Shown one piece after another: positions 1-9,223 of a stretch of DNA of 64,000 nucleotides. Numbering within the stretch: position 1 is the stretch's first letter; every line of letters begins with the position of its first letter. This DNA comes from Planctomycetota bacterium (lineage in GTDB: Bacteria; Planctomycetota; Phycisphaerae; UBA1845; UTPLA1): NCBI GenBank assembly GCA_016712275.1, contig JADJRI010000017.1, positions 1 through 64,000 of the forward strand, in the 5' to 3' direction. Under the pieces are notes generated by a model, which was not told where the DNA came from, did no database searches, and worked only from the letters and a program-made list of their open reading frames with translations. Made by a program: the position numbers and the translations under genes.

Positions 1-348
1 ATCAACAAGAGTTTCACCAGCTTTGATGCCTTCAAGGAAAATTCGCGGCCGCGCGCCACGCGCCTCGGCAGCGGCTGGGCTTGGCTCGCGGTGAAGAACG
101 GAAACCTCGAACTCTTCAGCACGGCCAATCAGGATTCGCCGATCATGACCGGCCACACGCCGGTGCTGGGGCTCGACGTGTGGGAGCACGCGTACTACCT
201 GAATTATCAGAACCGCCGGCCGGACTACATCGCGGCGTGGTGGAATGTTGTGAACTGGAAGAAGGTGGATGAGCTTTACACGGCGCGAGAAGAAAGAGCG
301 GCACAAAGCGATGAAGAAGGAAAGGGAAGAGGGCTGTGGCTCAATTAG
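1..348 (+). CDS. Fe/Mn superoxide dismutase, C-terminal part (5' end cut by the window)
   Basis: The frame is open from base 1 and ends with TAG, giving about 115 residues that match the C-terminal domain of iron/manganese superoxide dismutases. These enzymes turn superoxide into peroxide and oxygen. Recognisable segments are GSGWAWL, the LxTANQD region with its conserved Gln, and the signature DVWEHAYYLNYQNRRPDYI, whose Asp and His are the last two metal ligands of the family. The N-terminal helical domain lies outside the window, so metal preference and export cannot be judged. The tail after VDELY (about 25 charged residues) is longer than in compact members. Confidence 0.93.
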   Translation: MNKSFTSFDAFKENSRPRATRLGSGWAWLAVKNGNLELFSTANQDSPIMTGHTPVLGLDVWEHAYYLNYQNRRPDYIAAWWNVVNWKKVDELYTAREERAAQSDEEGKGRGLWLN

Positions 349-486
349 GTTGCAAAGTTCAGATCCGGCTGATAGGCCGCGTGAATTCCAGGTCGCCGTC
401 GCTTGTGGCGTCCAAGGCGAATTCCCCCTTCGGTGATGAGTGCAGAAAGCTGGAGCGATCGGCCCCAACCGGCGATACCTTCAATC

Positions 487-1350
487 TCACCATGACCAGC
501 GTCCCTGGTGCGGTCGGGGGACAATACGGGGCAGATTCTCTTCCTGCTTCGGCTTTGTCTTTCCGCCCGCGTCCCCGGGGGGCGGCGCGGGGTGGGCCGC
601 AGCGCTGCCTTGGTTGACGGCCACTTCTAGCATGCCGGTCGAACCGATCATGGCGACAATCTCGCCGGGATTCACGTCGGCGTAGGTTGTGTGCAGGTGG
701 CCGACGCGAAGCGGGCCGACCTGCACGGTCATTCGCTCCGGTGGCGCTGTGACTTGGCCGAGTTCTGCCACGCTGATGTTCGAGATGCAATTGCCGAGGT
801 GGGCGATGTAGAGCACCTGACCTTCGACGCCCCCTTGTTCGAGGCGCTTCGGCCGTTCCAGATTGAGAAGCTGCAACTCGCGAACAATCGGGCCGAGCTT
901 TTCAAATGCGGTACCCTGACACAGGTGGCTGGCCACCGGAGCGAAGACATCGCGGCCGTGAAACGTTCGACTGACCTCCGGCCGGAAGAGGCGCTGGTTT
1001 TCAATCGATCGCAGTTCTTCCAGAATGAAATCGCGATGGACAAAAGTAAGCAGGCCGTTATCGGGGGCGAGGACAATCTGGCCGGAATAGCGTGCCGCCA
1101 CGATTCGGCGCGAGCTGCCGACGCCGGGGTCGACCACGGCAATGTGAATGGTGCCGGGCGGATAGTGCTCGAAAATCTGCCGAAGGACGAAAGCCCCATG
1201 CACCACGTCATGCGGCTGGATCATGTGGGTGACATCGATAATCTGGGCGAGCGGAGCCCGCTGCAATATGACGCCTTTCATACAGGCGACATAATGGTCG
1301 GCCATGCCAAAATCGGTCAGCAATGTGATTGGAGGCGCGATGGATTGCAT
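487..1350 (-). CDS. S-adenosyl-L-methionine hydrolase, adenosine-forming (DUF62 / SAM hydroxide adenosyltransferase family)
   Basis: A 287-residue protein of the family that hydrolyses SAM to adenosine and methionine and is related to fluorinase and chlorinase. Visible family blocks are LLTDFGMADHYV at the N-terminus (catalytic Asp region), IDVTHMIQPHDV, VVDPGVGSSRR, APDNGLL and TFHGRDVFAPVASHL. The second domain contains the GNCISNIS and MIGSTGMLEVAVNQGSA segments. The last 35 or so residues are Pro/Lys-rich and look like a non-conserved tail. Hydrolase rather than halogenase activity is inferred from the family norm. It stands alone on the minus strand, with pgpH diverging from it after a long gap. 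Confidence 0.88.
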   Translation of the reverse strand: MQSIAPPITLLTDFGMADHYVACMKGVILQRAPLAQIIDVTHMIQPHDVVHGAFVLRQIFEHYPPGTIHIAVVDPGVGSSRRIVAARYSGQIVLAPDNGLLTFVHRDFILEELRSIENQRLFRPEVSRTFHGRDVFAPVASHLCQGTAFEKLGPIVRELQLLNLERPKRLEQGGVEGQVLYIAHLGNCISNISVAELGQVTAPPERMTVQVGPLRVGHLHTTYADVNPGEIVAMIGSTGMLEVAVNQGSAAAHPAPPPGDAGGKTKPKQEENLPRIVPRPHQGRWSW

Positions 1351-2037
1351 ATTGGACGCATCTCGACGAATGCTCCGATTATGTTCGCGAGCAACGATGC
1401 GTCAACGGCGATTCAAGTGATGGTTTGTGATCAATGCGACGGATTGAGGTGGCGAAGCAATAATGCAAAGCCCAGCACGGCAAACATCCATGAAACCAGC
1501 CGACCATTTGAGAGGTTGGCGGTCGCCGTGGAAGCCAAGTCATAGATGCGTGTGAACATGGGTGATTCCAGTTGTCTTGCGAGTGAATTACGTATGCCCG
1601 ATCGACGTTTGCGAAATGAAATAGCATGCTGTGTGCCACCATGTTGGTTTCAGATTGATGTATGGCCGTTTCGGTTTGCGCTGAAAGAAACACGAATTTT
1701 ATCGGTCCGGCCAACAAGTTGCCGCGTACAGTCTGTAAGGGCCTGTCGTGCCTGCGAAACATGGTGGGCTGAAGTTGTAACATCATGTTGCGTAGATTGT
1801 TATGTGTCTGGTTCGAATGGATTGGCGATGCTATACTGTCTGTGATCCTTGAGATTGCCTGTGCGAGTTGGCCATGGCGACCGGTTGAAATTGGTCATTG
1901 TGGCGTGAGGCGCGGGCGATAAGGGGTTTATTCTCCGGCGAAGAGCTGAAGCTCTTGCGGGTTTCGATGGTTTTGCGATTCCACGGAATCACAAGGTCCG
2001 AAACGCGTTTCGCCGATGGCTAGAGGCTCGCCGCTTC
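1351..2037. other. Intergenic region between divergent genes, holding the pgpH upstream region
   Basis: I find no convincing coding sequence here. The open frames have unnatural composition (rich in Cys, Arg and Trp) and no ribosome site. Two signals stand out. One is an extended -10 box at 1829-1837. The other is a short hairpin at 1941-1956 (AAGAGC, loop TGAA, GCTCTT) that would lie in the pgpH leader. Confidence 0.5.
1829..1837 (+). promoter_or_regulatory. Extended -10 promoter element (TGCTATACT) upstream of pgpH
   Basis: TG-N-TATACT matches the extended -10 form of a sigma70-type promoter and points at pgpH, about 200 bases downstream. No good -35 box is seen at the proper distance, as is common for extended -10 promoters. 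The same nine bases recur in front of the acyl-CoA dehydrogenase gene at 27353. Confidence 0.4.
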
Positions 2038-4341
2038 ATGGCGAGTTACGGCATGTTGAACTTGGGAAACGCTCGCACGGCAAAGTCCCCGGAGAATCGG
2101 CGGAAAATCACGAACGGCCATGGCCGATGGCTGGGACGCGTGAAGCCCGTTCTTGGTTGGCCGCTTCTGATTGCCGTTTTGTTCTGGGTCGGCGCGACCA
2201 TCGTTATGGTGGTGGGTGACGAGCCACTACCTTATTCGGTCGGCAAAGTACTGAAGCAGCCGGTCTTATCGCGTGTAACGTTTGAAAGAATAGACGAACT
2301 CGCCACCGAAAAGGCGCGGACCGACGCACAGCACGCAGTACCCAGCTATTATCGATTCAACACATCGCTGGTTGAGAATATTCAAACCGAGTTCCGTGAA
2401 ATTCGAACGGCCGCCAAAGCGGCCGAGAGCTTTGAGAAATTTCTGGAAAAGCACGCGGGCCGATGGAGTATCAAAGAAGAAGCATTTAATGAACTGAAGT
2501 CGACAGCAGACACAACAGTCACGGACGCTTACCGATCCAACCTGGACAAACTCGAAAAGGTATTGCTGGATGAAAACATGGTCGAGGGCATCCGCGACAT
2601 GCGCAGCACATCCGATCATGTCATACTGAGCGATCCGAACGGGAAGTTTCGAAAGGTTGCGACGACCAAACTGAATTATGCATCGAATCCGGATCAGGTC
2701 GAGGCACTTGGGGATCGGGTTGCGCGCAACGTCTTTATGACGAACCGTCGGGTGCAGCCTGTTTTTCGCATGGTCATCGACAAAGCCATTAAGATTTCGC
2801 CTGAGAATCAGCAGTTTCGCCCTGTCTATGTATTTGACGCGGCATACACCCGCGCTCGAATCGAGGAAGCCGGAAACGTGCCGCCTGTGAAGGTCATTTA
2901 TGCGCGGGACGACCAGTTGCTGCCAAAAGGGCCCGTCACCAACGAGGCCCTGGCACTGCTGAAGTCCGAGCACGAGGAGTATCTGAAGCAGCGCAATAAC
3001 GACCCGTTGTTGTTTCGTCCGTGGCGAAACAAGCGCATCAGCATTTCGGGCATCATCCTGCTCTTGTCGATCGGCCTTTCCATTTACACGGCCAAAACGC
3101 AGCCGAACATCATACACCGCGCTCCGCGAGCCGCGGGCGTGGCGATTCTGCTGCTTGGCATTCTGTTGATCGAGCGATTCGTTATTCTGCGGGTCAGCGA
3201 TTCGCCAATCTGGTGCATACTGCCGGTCAGCATGACGGCAGCCATTCTCGCGATTGCCTATTCCCGTCTGTTTGCCCTCGGCGCTGCGGGCTCACTGGCC
3301 CTGATGACTTCGTTGATGCTTGGGACGCCCCACGGCATGATGATCTCAATGCTCGCGGTGATCACGGCCACCGTGCTCATGCTGAAGGAAATCAGGACCC
3401 GCATGAAAATGCTGGAAGTCGGCGGGGTGGCGTCGGCCGTTGCCTACATCAGTACATTTCTGGCGAATCTCGGCGAAGGCGAGGTGAACTTCTTCGGCGA
3501 CCCCCTTTATGCGGCGATTGCCAGCATGGCCGGCCTCAGCATGGTGCAGGTGATTCTGCCATTGATCGAGCGCGCATTCAAAGTGACGACGAGCCAGACG
3601 CTTCTTGAATGGGCCGACACAAGCCGTCCCCTGTTGCGCCAGCTCATCGAAAAAGCCCCGGGGACATGGCAGCACAGCCATTTGCTTGGCAGCATGGCGG
3701 AGTCGGCCGCCGAGGAAATCGGCGCAAACGGACTGTTGGTCCGAGTGGGCGCGTATTACCACGACATCGGAAAAACCTGCAAGCCGAACTACTTCGTTGA
3801 GAATCAGGAAGCGCGAATGAACGCCCATCGTGGCCTTGCGCCGACGATGAGCCTTCTGGTTATTCTGGCACACGTAAAGGATGGACTGGCGCTGGCGCGC
3901 GAGCACGGTCTGCCGCCCGTGCTGCATCCGTTCATTGCGGAGCATCACGGCACGACCCTGGTCAAGTACTTTCATCACATGGCGACGCAGGAGGCCAAGG
4001 CCGCGGGCAACCGCGGACGCGAGATCAGCGATACCGAGTTCCGTTATTCGGGACCCAGGCCCCGATCGAGAGAGACGGCGATTCTGATGTTGTGCGACGG
4101 TGTCGAGGGGGCGGTGCGTTCGCTCTCCGACCCGACGGCCGGTAGAATAGAGGCCGTGGTTCATGACATTATGATGGCACGATTGATGGACGGGCAATTC
4201 GAAGAATGCGACATCACCCTCAGCGATCTGGCAAGAGTCGAACAAAGCCTCGTGCGAAGCCTTCGGGCCATTCATCACGGGCGCATCTCGTATCCGACGG
4301 CGAACGAGCCGGCGGAACCCGCGCAAGCAAAGACCGCGTGA
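2038..4341 (+). CDS. pgpH: 7TM-HD family cyclic-di-AMP phosphodiesterase (PgpH-like)
   Basis: This 767-residue membrane protein has the full 7TMR-HD architecture. There is one N-terminal transmembrane segment (about residues 43-63), a large extracytoplasmic domain (about 65-330), a block of hydrophobic segments (about 335-540) and a cytosolic HD domain. The HD pair is in YYHDIGKT (His575-Asp576), preceded by WQHSHLLGSMAE and followed by the conserved EHHGTTLVKYF segment. Characterised homologues hydrolyse c-di-AMP; that activity is inferred here. The stop overlaps the GTG start of ybeY (GTGA), the usual pgpH-ybeY neighbourhood. The ATG at 2038 lacks a strong ribosome site and ATG 2053 is an alternative. 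Confidence 0.9.
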   Translation: MASYGMLNLGNARTAKSPENRRKITNGHGRWLGRVKPVLGWPLLIAVLFWVGATIVMVVGDEPLPYSVGKVLKQPVLSRVTFERIDELATEKARTDAQHAVPSYYRFNTSLVENIQTEFREIRTAAKAAESFEKFLEKHAGRWSIKEEAFNELKSTADTTVTDAYRSNLDKLEKVLLDENMVEGIRDMRSTSDHVILSDPNGKFRKVATTKLNYASNPDQVEALGDRVARNVFMTNRRVQPVFRMVIDKAIKISPENQQFRPVYVFDAAYTRARIEEAGNVPPVKVIYARDDQLLPKGPVTNEALALLKSEHEEYLKQRNNDPLLFRPWRNKRISISGIILLLSIGLSIYTAKTQPNIIHRAPRAAGVAILLLGILLIERFVILRVSDSPIWCILPVSMTAAILAIAYSRLFALGAAGSLALMTSLMLGTPHGMMISMLAVITATVLMLKEIRTRMKMLEVGGVASAVAYISTFLANLGEGEVNFFGDPLYAAIASMAGLSMVQVILPLIERAFKVTTSQTLLEWADTSRPLLRQLIEKAPGTWQHSHLLGSMAESAAEEIGANGLLVRVGAYYHDIGKTCKPNYFVENQEARMNAHRGLAPTMSLLVILAHVKDGLALAREHGLPPVLHPFIAEHHGTTLVKYFHHMATQEAKAAGNRGREISDTEFRYSGPRPRSRETAILMLCDGVEGAVRSLSDPTAGRIEAVVHDIMMARLMDGQFEECDITLSDLARVEQSLVRSLRAIHHGRISYPTANEPAEPAQAKTA

Positions 4342-4807
4342 GCGGTGATTCTTCGGCGGGCTTGAAGATTAGCGTCACTGGCGCCGAGGGACCGTTTTCG
4401 AAACAAATCGAAGAGGCGGCGCGGTCGGCACTGAAATCCCAGCGATATAAAAAAGGCACTTTGCACATTGCGGTCATCGGCGGCGCCGAAATGGGCCGTC
4501 AGCACGCGCGTTGGAAGAACGATCCGACGCCGACCGATGTGTTGACGTTTGACTTGCGCGACAGCATGAAGAAGGGGCTCGTCGACGGCGAACTGCTGGT
4601 TTGTTCGACGGTGGCGAAGCGGGAGGCGAAGCGACGACGCGGCGATTGGCGGCGGAACTCGTGCTCTATGTCGTTCACGGATGCCTGCACCTTTGTGGAT
4701 ACGATGATCATGTGAAGGCCGATGCGGCGGCGATGCACCGGCAGGAAGATCGCATTTTGTCGGCGCTCGGCTGGGGCAGGGTGTTTTCCGAGAGCGATTG
4801 CGAATAA
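4338..4807 (+). CDS. ybeY: YbeY endoribonuclease / rRNA maturation factor, frameshifted
   Basis: YbeY is a zinc-dependent RNase needed for 16S rRNA processing. The start GTG overlaps the pgpH stop. The first frame gives the N-terminal half including NDPTPTDVLTFDL and VDGELLVCSTVAKREA. The zinc-binding motif appears only in the next frame as ELVLYVVHGCLHLCGYDDH (the family's HGxLHLxGYDH), followed by the usual C-terminal helix. The frames must be joined near 4625-4640. Rejoined, the protein is about 155 residues, normal for the family. Since ybeY is widely conserved and both halves are intact, a consensus error is more likely than true decay. Confidence 0.85.
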
Positions 4808-4816
4808 GGGTGCTGC

Positions 4817-5542
4817 ATGCGTGTCGCGGTCATACAACTGGTGGACGACGGCCAATCGCGAACCGCGCTTCTACAAAGTGCCTTGGATGGAATAGACGAG
4901 GCGGCGGAACAGATTCCCCCGCCGGATTTGGTGGTGCTTCCGGCTTTCGCGGACATCGCACGAACGCGAAGCGGCGATATCACTTTTGTTGAACGGATCG
5001 AGGGGCCCACAAGCGCGGCCTGCGCACAAAGGGCTCGAAGCTGGGGCATTTTTGTCGCATTCGGCATGGCGGCGCGCGACGGCGGGCAAGTCTTTGCCGC
5101 GTCGCTGCTGCTGGACTCGGACGGGGACATCCGATTGCAACATCGTCAGACCGGGAACGAAGGCGTGAAACACTTGTGCAGCGGCAAACAAGTCAAATCG
5201 GCCGAGACAATCCTGGGTCGCCTCGTGCTGCTGTGCTGTGAAGAAATCTACGAACCGGAATGTTGGGCGCAGGCAGCCGCTGCGGGGGCGAAACTGATTG
5301 TCGGCACCCATTGCGGCTGTGGGCCGGAACGTGCCTTGGAGATGGCCAACCTGTCGCGCGCGCATCGAATGCCCGCGGCGATTGCGAATATGACAATCAA
5401 GAAAAATAGGCCGGAATCACAAGGCGGAAGCCTCATTTTGGATTCCACTGGCGCGAGAATCGCGGAAGTTGCCAACAATGAATATGGGGTGATGGCGACG
5501 ACTTTGGATCTTACCAACAAGAGCAATTCACGATTGAGTTAG
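4817..5542 (+). CDS. Carbon-nitrogen hydrolase (nitrilase) superfamily protein with degenerate catalytic triad
   Basis: This 241-residue protein has the nitrilase fold pattern: N-terminal RVAVIQL, a PPDLVVLP strand, a GxxxA(F) segment, then LVLLCCEEIYEPE and the AAAAGAKLIVGTHCG strand-turn. The nucleophile Cys of the Glu-Lys-Cys triad is plausibly present in LLCCEE. However, the first-triad position normally seen as PE is Ala (LPAFAD), and the region expected to carry the catalytic Lys reads LQHRQTGNEG. Loss of amidase activity, or a diverged reaction, is inferred. It starts 9 bases after ybeY with an AAGGG ribosome site and so probably belongs to the pgpH-ybeY operon. Confidence 0.75.
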   Translation: MRVAVIQLVDDGQSRTALLQSALDGIDEAAEQIPPPDLVVLPAFADIARTRSGDITFVERIEGPTSAACAQRARSWGIFVAFGMAARDGGQVFAASLLLDSDGDIRLQHRQTGNEGVKHLCSGKQVKSAETILGRLVLLCCEEIYEPECWAQAAAAGAKLIVGTHCGCGPERALEMANLSRAHRMPAAIANMTIKKNRPESQGGSLILDSTGARIAEVANNEYGVMATTLDLTNKSNSRLS

Positions 5543-5662
5543 CCTGTTTAGCCCGGCCCCCATCGGGGCAGGGAGAATGCGGAGTGGCTCGGACCAACCG
5601 TGAAGTGCTCGAACGTAGAGCGATAGGCCAATATCTATTTTTGATTTGAATACCGATCCCAT

Positions 5663-6757
5663 CTACGAGACGCGGAGAATCTCAGCAGCGCGCGTGAAAA
5701 CCTCTGGCTGAAGATTGAATGCCTTCTTAAGCTGAAAGTCCTGTTCCACCCACGAGGGTATGGCCGCGATGCGTCGGCGCGTCGTCCGGTCGAGATGCCG
5801 CCAATATGGCATAAACATCACCGGAATCGGGAAATCGGTACCCCAAACCACTTTTCGCTGCAAGTCGGCCCGCTCCGCAAGATGCGGCAGCCAGCTCGTG
5901 CGGCCGAACGCGGCCAGTGCCGAGATGTCGGCATAGAGCGGCGCCTCGCGAAACTCACCGGTCAAGGCCTCGGCCAGCATGTTAAATCCATCCGCGCTTT
6001 GCCAGGGGAACGAAGGGGTGGCGAGGTGGGCGACAATGACCGTCGGCATCGCACTTTCGGTCCGCAGTTTTCGCAGGACGCCGAGCATGGGGCCGGGATG
6101 TTCGAATTCCATGTGCTGCCGGCTGAGCGACATTTCGCCGCCGTAATGAACGAGAATTGTGATTTTCAGTTCGGCCGCGCGGCGAAGAAACGCGATGGTT
6201 CGCGGATCGTCTGCGCGAATGTTCTGATGGATCGGCAGCCATTTAATCAGCGAGGGACGGGGCGAGCTCGCTGCAAGCTCAACTAGCAAGTCGGGGGCAG
6301 ATCGCCCCTCATATACGCGATAGGGGTGGAGCGACGCGCCGAAGAGATAGCGATTGGGATTGGTCCGGCAGTAAGCGGCCACAAACGAGTTTGATGAATA
6401 AATGTCGCTTCCGCGTTTTTGAAAGCGGCCGGCCGGACCGATGACGCAGCCGTCGTCGTCGTGGTATTCGTCGAAAGCCAGTAGCACCAGCCGATCGACG
6501 CTGGGCATCTGCGACCAGTGTTTCTCGTAGATCGACTCAATTGCCGCATCGAGCGCATCGCCCGGTTTCAGGCGCGGGTCGACGCCGAGCCAACGCCGAA
6601 CAAAGAACCATGCGGGACGGGCGATCAGACGCGGCGAGAAATAGCTGTCGAAGCCCGCATGACCGGCGGCGCCGTTTTGCTCGAATGAAAACCGCTGAAT
6701 ATTCGGATCCGCGCGCTTTGCGGAGAAGCCGATGTGGCAATGGACGTCGATGACCAT
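5663..6757 (-). CDS. Amidohydrolase family 2 (TIM-barrel metal-dependent hydrolase)
   Basis: A 364-residue protein with the amidohydrolase-2 layout. It opens with VIDVHCHIG (first His-x-His metal site). Later blocks are LIKWLPIHQNI, ITILVHYGGEMS (metal His), VIVAHLATPSFPW (second metal His), LYADISALA and VVWGTDFPIPV, where the Asp is the usual catalytic or metal residue. Relatives include decarboxylases such as ACMSD and various hydrolases, so the substrate cannot be predicted. It is a minus-strand neighbour of the nucleotide-sugar dehydrogenase, separated by about 130 bases. Confidence 0.82.
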   Translation of the reverse strand: MVIDVHCHIGFSAKRADPNIQRFSFEQNGAAGHAGFDSYFSPRLIARPAWFFVRRWLGVDPRLKPGDALDAAIESIYEKHWSQMPSVDRLVLLAFDEYHDDDGCVIGPAGRFQKRGSDIYSSNSFVAAYCRTNPNRYLFGASLHPYRVYEGRSAPDLLVELAASSPRPSLIKWLPIHQNIRADDPRTIAFLRRAAELKITILVHYGGEMSLSRQHMEFEHPGPMLGVLRKLRTESAMPTVIVAHLATPSFPWQSADGFNMLAEALTGEFREAPLYADISALAAFGRTSWLPHLAERADLQRKVVWGTDFPIPVMFMPYWRHLDRTTRRRIAAIPSWVEQDFQLKKAFNLQPEVFTRAAEILRVS

Positions 6758-6886
6758 GCCGGAATGTTACGCTGAGACTCATCGGGACGCATGTTGCAAT
6801 GAAGCTAAACGCAGACCGGGCGATGTCGCGGTCGGCAACATCGCCCGGCAATCCGGTTCAATATTCTTACTGCGGAATCGCGCCCG

Positions 6887-8242
6887 TTATGCCTTGACGA
6901 TTTTTTCGCGGCCGCGCTTCACATTGATTGTGGCATTGCGTGAGTCGACCACCAGTTTGGAGTTACGAACGATCATGTCATAATCGTAAGCCGAATGATC
7001 GGTTGAAATCAGAACGGCGTCGTACCGCTTCAGGTTGGCCACCGTCAGCGGGACCGATTTCATCTGAAGATCGTGCTCGCGACCCTTGTGTGTCTTGGGA
7101 ACGTGCGGATCGTTGTAATCCACCTTCGCGCCGCGATGCTTGAGCAGGTGAATCAGTTCGATGCTGGGGCTTTCGCGAATGTCATCCACGTCCTTCTTGT
7201 ACGCAAGGCCAAGGACAAGGATCTTTGAACCGTTGATTGACTTTTTGTGATCGTTCAACGCCATCGCCAGCCGATTGATGACATATTCGGGCATGTGCGT
7301 ATTGATTTCGCCGGCCAGCTCGATGAACCGGGTGGATTCGCCGAATTGGCGGGCCTTCCATGTAAGATAGAACGGGTCGATGGGTATGCAGTGGCCGCCG
7401 AGGCCGGGGCCGGGATAAAACGCGGAGAAACCGAATGGCTTGGTCTTCGCCGCGTTGATGACGTCCCACACATCGATGCCCATTTTATCGAAGACGATCT
7501 TAAGTTCGTTGACCATCGCAATGTTCACGCATCGGTACACGTTCTCGAGAATCTTCGCGGCTTCGGCCACTTCGCAATTTGCGACAGGAATTGCCTTGGC
7601 GATCGAATTCGAATAGAGCGCCATTGCCAGCCTCTGGCTGCCCTTGTCGTCGCCGCCGACCCTCTTTGGAATCGTCTCGGTCGTGAAGTCCTGCCGCCCC
7701 GGGTCTTCGCGTTCGGGGCTATAAGCGAGAAAGAAGTCCCGCCCGGCCTTGAGGCCGCTGGCTTTTTGGAGAGTGGGCTTCACGAGGTCGCGGGTGGTGC
7801 CGGGATAGGTCGTCGATTCAAGAGTAATGAGCTGTCCCGGGCGCAGTGTCTTGGCAATGGCATGGGCCGTCGATTCGACATAGCTCATGTCCGGGTCGCG
7901 ATTCTTGGAGAGCGGTGTCGGCACGCAAATGACGATGACATCCGGCTTGCCAAGCTCGGCCATGTTCGATGTGGCCTTGAATCTCTTGGAATCAATCAGT
8001 GTCTGGATTTGCGAATCGGGAATGTGCTGAATATAGCTCTTCCCGGCGTTGAGCATTTTGACTTTTTGCGGATCGACGTCGAAGGCGAGAATGGAATAGC
8101 CCGCCTTGCCGAAAGTTCGTGCAAGGGGCAGGCCGACATAGCCCATGCCGATCACGCCGATGAGTGCTTTCTTGTCGAGAATCTTCTTTTCGAGCTTCGC
8201 GATGTCAACGAACAACTCCTTTTCGAGTGCGGTTTTCAGCAA
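6887..8242 (-). CDS. wbpA: UDP-N-acetyl-D-glucosamine 6-dehydrogenase-type nucleotide-sugar dehydrogenase (WbpA-like)
   Basis: A 451-residue NAD-dependent oxidase of UDP-sugar C6 to the uronic acid, feeding surface-polysaccharide synthesis. The Rossmann motif is GVIGMGYVGLPLA (about residue 35). The SPEREDPGRQDF segment and the catalytic-Cys motif GPGLGGHCIPIDPF match the UDP-GlcNAc/ManNAc-type branch, and the C-terminal domain (VLGLAYKKDVDDIRESPS) is complete. The start is uncertain: no in-frame ATG exists near the N-terminus and the TTG at 8242 lacks a good ribosome site. A few extra N-terminal residues, or another small indel, are possible. The UDP-GlcNAc preference is inferred from family motifs. 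Confidence 0.88.
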   Translation of the reverse strand: MLKTALEKELFVDIAKLEKKILDKKALIGVIGMGYVGLPLARTFGKAGYSILAFDVDPQKVKMLNAGKSYIQHIPDSQIQTLIDSKRFKATSNMAELGKPDVIVICVPTPLSKNRDPDMSYVESTAHAIAKTLRPGQLITLESTTYPGTTRDLVKPTLQKASGLKAGRDFFLAYSPEREDPGRQDFTTETIPKRVGGDDKGSQRLAMALYSNSIAKAIPVANCEVAEAAKILENVYRCVNIAMVNELKIVFDKMGIDVWDVINAAKTKPFGFSAFYPGPGLGGHCIPIDPFYLTWKARQFGESTRFIELAGEINTHMPEYVINRLAMALNDHKKSINGSKILVLGLAYKKDVDDIRESPSIELIHLLKHRGAKVDYNDPHVPKTHKGREHDLQMKSVPLTVANLKRYDAVLISTDHSAYDYDMIVRNSKLVVDSRNATINVKRGREKIVKA

Positions 8243-8489
8243 AAAAACGATGGAAACCTTACATTAGAAAGGGGGCGGGGGCGGGTCGCAAGGGCTGTTT
8301 TGGGCCTAGAAGGAGCTGAATTGCGTGAATTGCCGCACGTTACGCATGTAACACGAATCCCAAAGCTGAAAATGATAAAAGGGGCTGTAGCCCGGTTTCG
8401 GCTTCCCTGGCAATCAGCCAGATAGGCGATTCAGGACGGAGTGCCCGCATCGACGATAAGAATTATGGGCTTCGCAATGGAGGTGGCCG

Positions 8490-8699
8490 ATGGGCAACCG
8501 CAATCGGATATTCGGCATGAGGCGGGTCGGCAAGGGTGGATTGTTCGCCAGGATTGTCATTGGGCTCGCAGCAGGCTGCGTATTTGCGTACCTGGCGTGG
8601 GAGCCGGCCGTAAATTCCGCCAAGGCGAGTGCCAATCCACTTGCACCGCCCCACGGCGAATCGATCGCGGGTCAATTCAACGACACTGCGGCCGACTAA
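8490..8699 (+). CDS. Small single-pass membrane protein of unknown function
   Basis: A 69-residue open frame with a GGAGG ribosome site at a good distance before the ATG. It has a basic N-terminus (MGNRNRIFGMRRVGKGG), one hydrophobic stretch at about residues 19-38 (ARIVIGLAAGCVFAYLAW), and then a hydrophilic Ala/Pro-rich tail. This is the pattern of a small membrane-anchored or exported protein. I do not recognise a family. Its stop overlaps, tail to tail, the stop of the minus-strand gene that follows. Confidence 0.55.
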   Translation: MGNRNRIFGMRRVGKGGLFARIVIGLAAGCVFAYLAWEPAVNSAKASANPLAPPHGESIAGQFNDTAAD

Positions 8700-9223
8700 T
8701 CCCTGTCCGGTCGACAGGCAAGGATCAACGACTTAGACAAGCCGATTCGACCTGCCGCAGCGCCTGCGGGACGCAACCAGTGGTCGCTTGAGTTTATCGG
8801 AATTATCTCCGGTGGCAGATTCGTGAAGTCATTCGGTCCCTCTTGATGAACCGTGTCGGCCGTGCGCGTGGTTGGAAGCGACGTGGGCTCCACCGGCGGC
8901 GCGACCGAGTCAGTCCTGATTACCGCGAACAACTCGTCGTCCCTTTGTATCAGTATCCGAATCGCCAGCGTGCCCGGATCGTCAGATGCATCGGGAGCCA
9001 TCAATTCATCAAGCAGCTTGGGCGAAATTCGGAATTCAACTCCGCCGCCACCGGCGCGGTCGATAAACTCCGTTCGCAGGTCAGTGCGATCTACTTTTGC
9101 GATAAGCAGAGACAATCGCCCCAGCGTCGCGCGCGTTGACGCTTGAATGCCATCGGCAATGATCGTAAAGGGCTGCTCGAACGGCGTGCGATGAATGGCC
9201 AGTAATCGCGGATCGCCCGGCAT
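8696..9223 (-). CDS. Hypothetical protein downstream of the DUF4198-type gene
   Basis: A protein of about 175 residues, read from the ATG that shares its A with the TGA of the preceding gene (TGATG), a sign of translational coupling. An earlier ATG at 9256 in the same frame would overlap more. The product (starting MPGDPRLLAIHRTPFEQPF) has no signal peptide from this start and no motif I recognise. It has mixed beta-type composition, then a Pro/Thr-rich stretch (VAPPVEPTSLPTTRTADT) and a hydrophobic C-terminus. A shared function with the upstream periplasmic protein is inferred from coupling only. Confidence 0.5.
   Translation of the reverse strand: MPGDPRLLAIHRTPFEQPFTIIADGIQASTRATLGRLSLLIAKVDRTDLRTEFIDRAGGGGVEFRISPKLLDELMAPDASDDPGTLAIRILIQRDDELFAVIRTDSVAPPVEPTSLPTTRTADTVHQEGPNDFTNLPPEIIPINSSDHWLRPAGAAAGRIGLSKSLILACRPDRD

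Noticed and set aside
1808..1822. GGTTCGAAT-like T-loop suggesting a tRNA
   Set aside because: No acceptor stem or anticodon arm can be folded around it, and the bases after the loop do not pair.
1546..1845. 99-codon plus-strand open frame in the gap before pgpH
   Set aside because: Cys/Arg/Trp-rich product, no ribosome site, and a promoter-like element inside it. Not supported as a gene.
5551..5570. GCCCC/GGGGC hairpin after the nitrilase-like gene as a terminator
   Set aside because: Stem of only five pairs, no T-run on either strand. Too weak to call.
7247..8425. 392-codon plus-strand open frame opposite the nucleotide-sugar dehydrogenase
   Set aside because: Antisense to a gene with a full set of catalytic motifs, and no homology pattern of its own.
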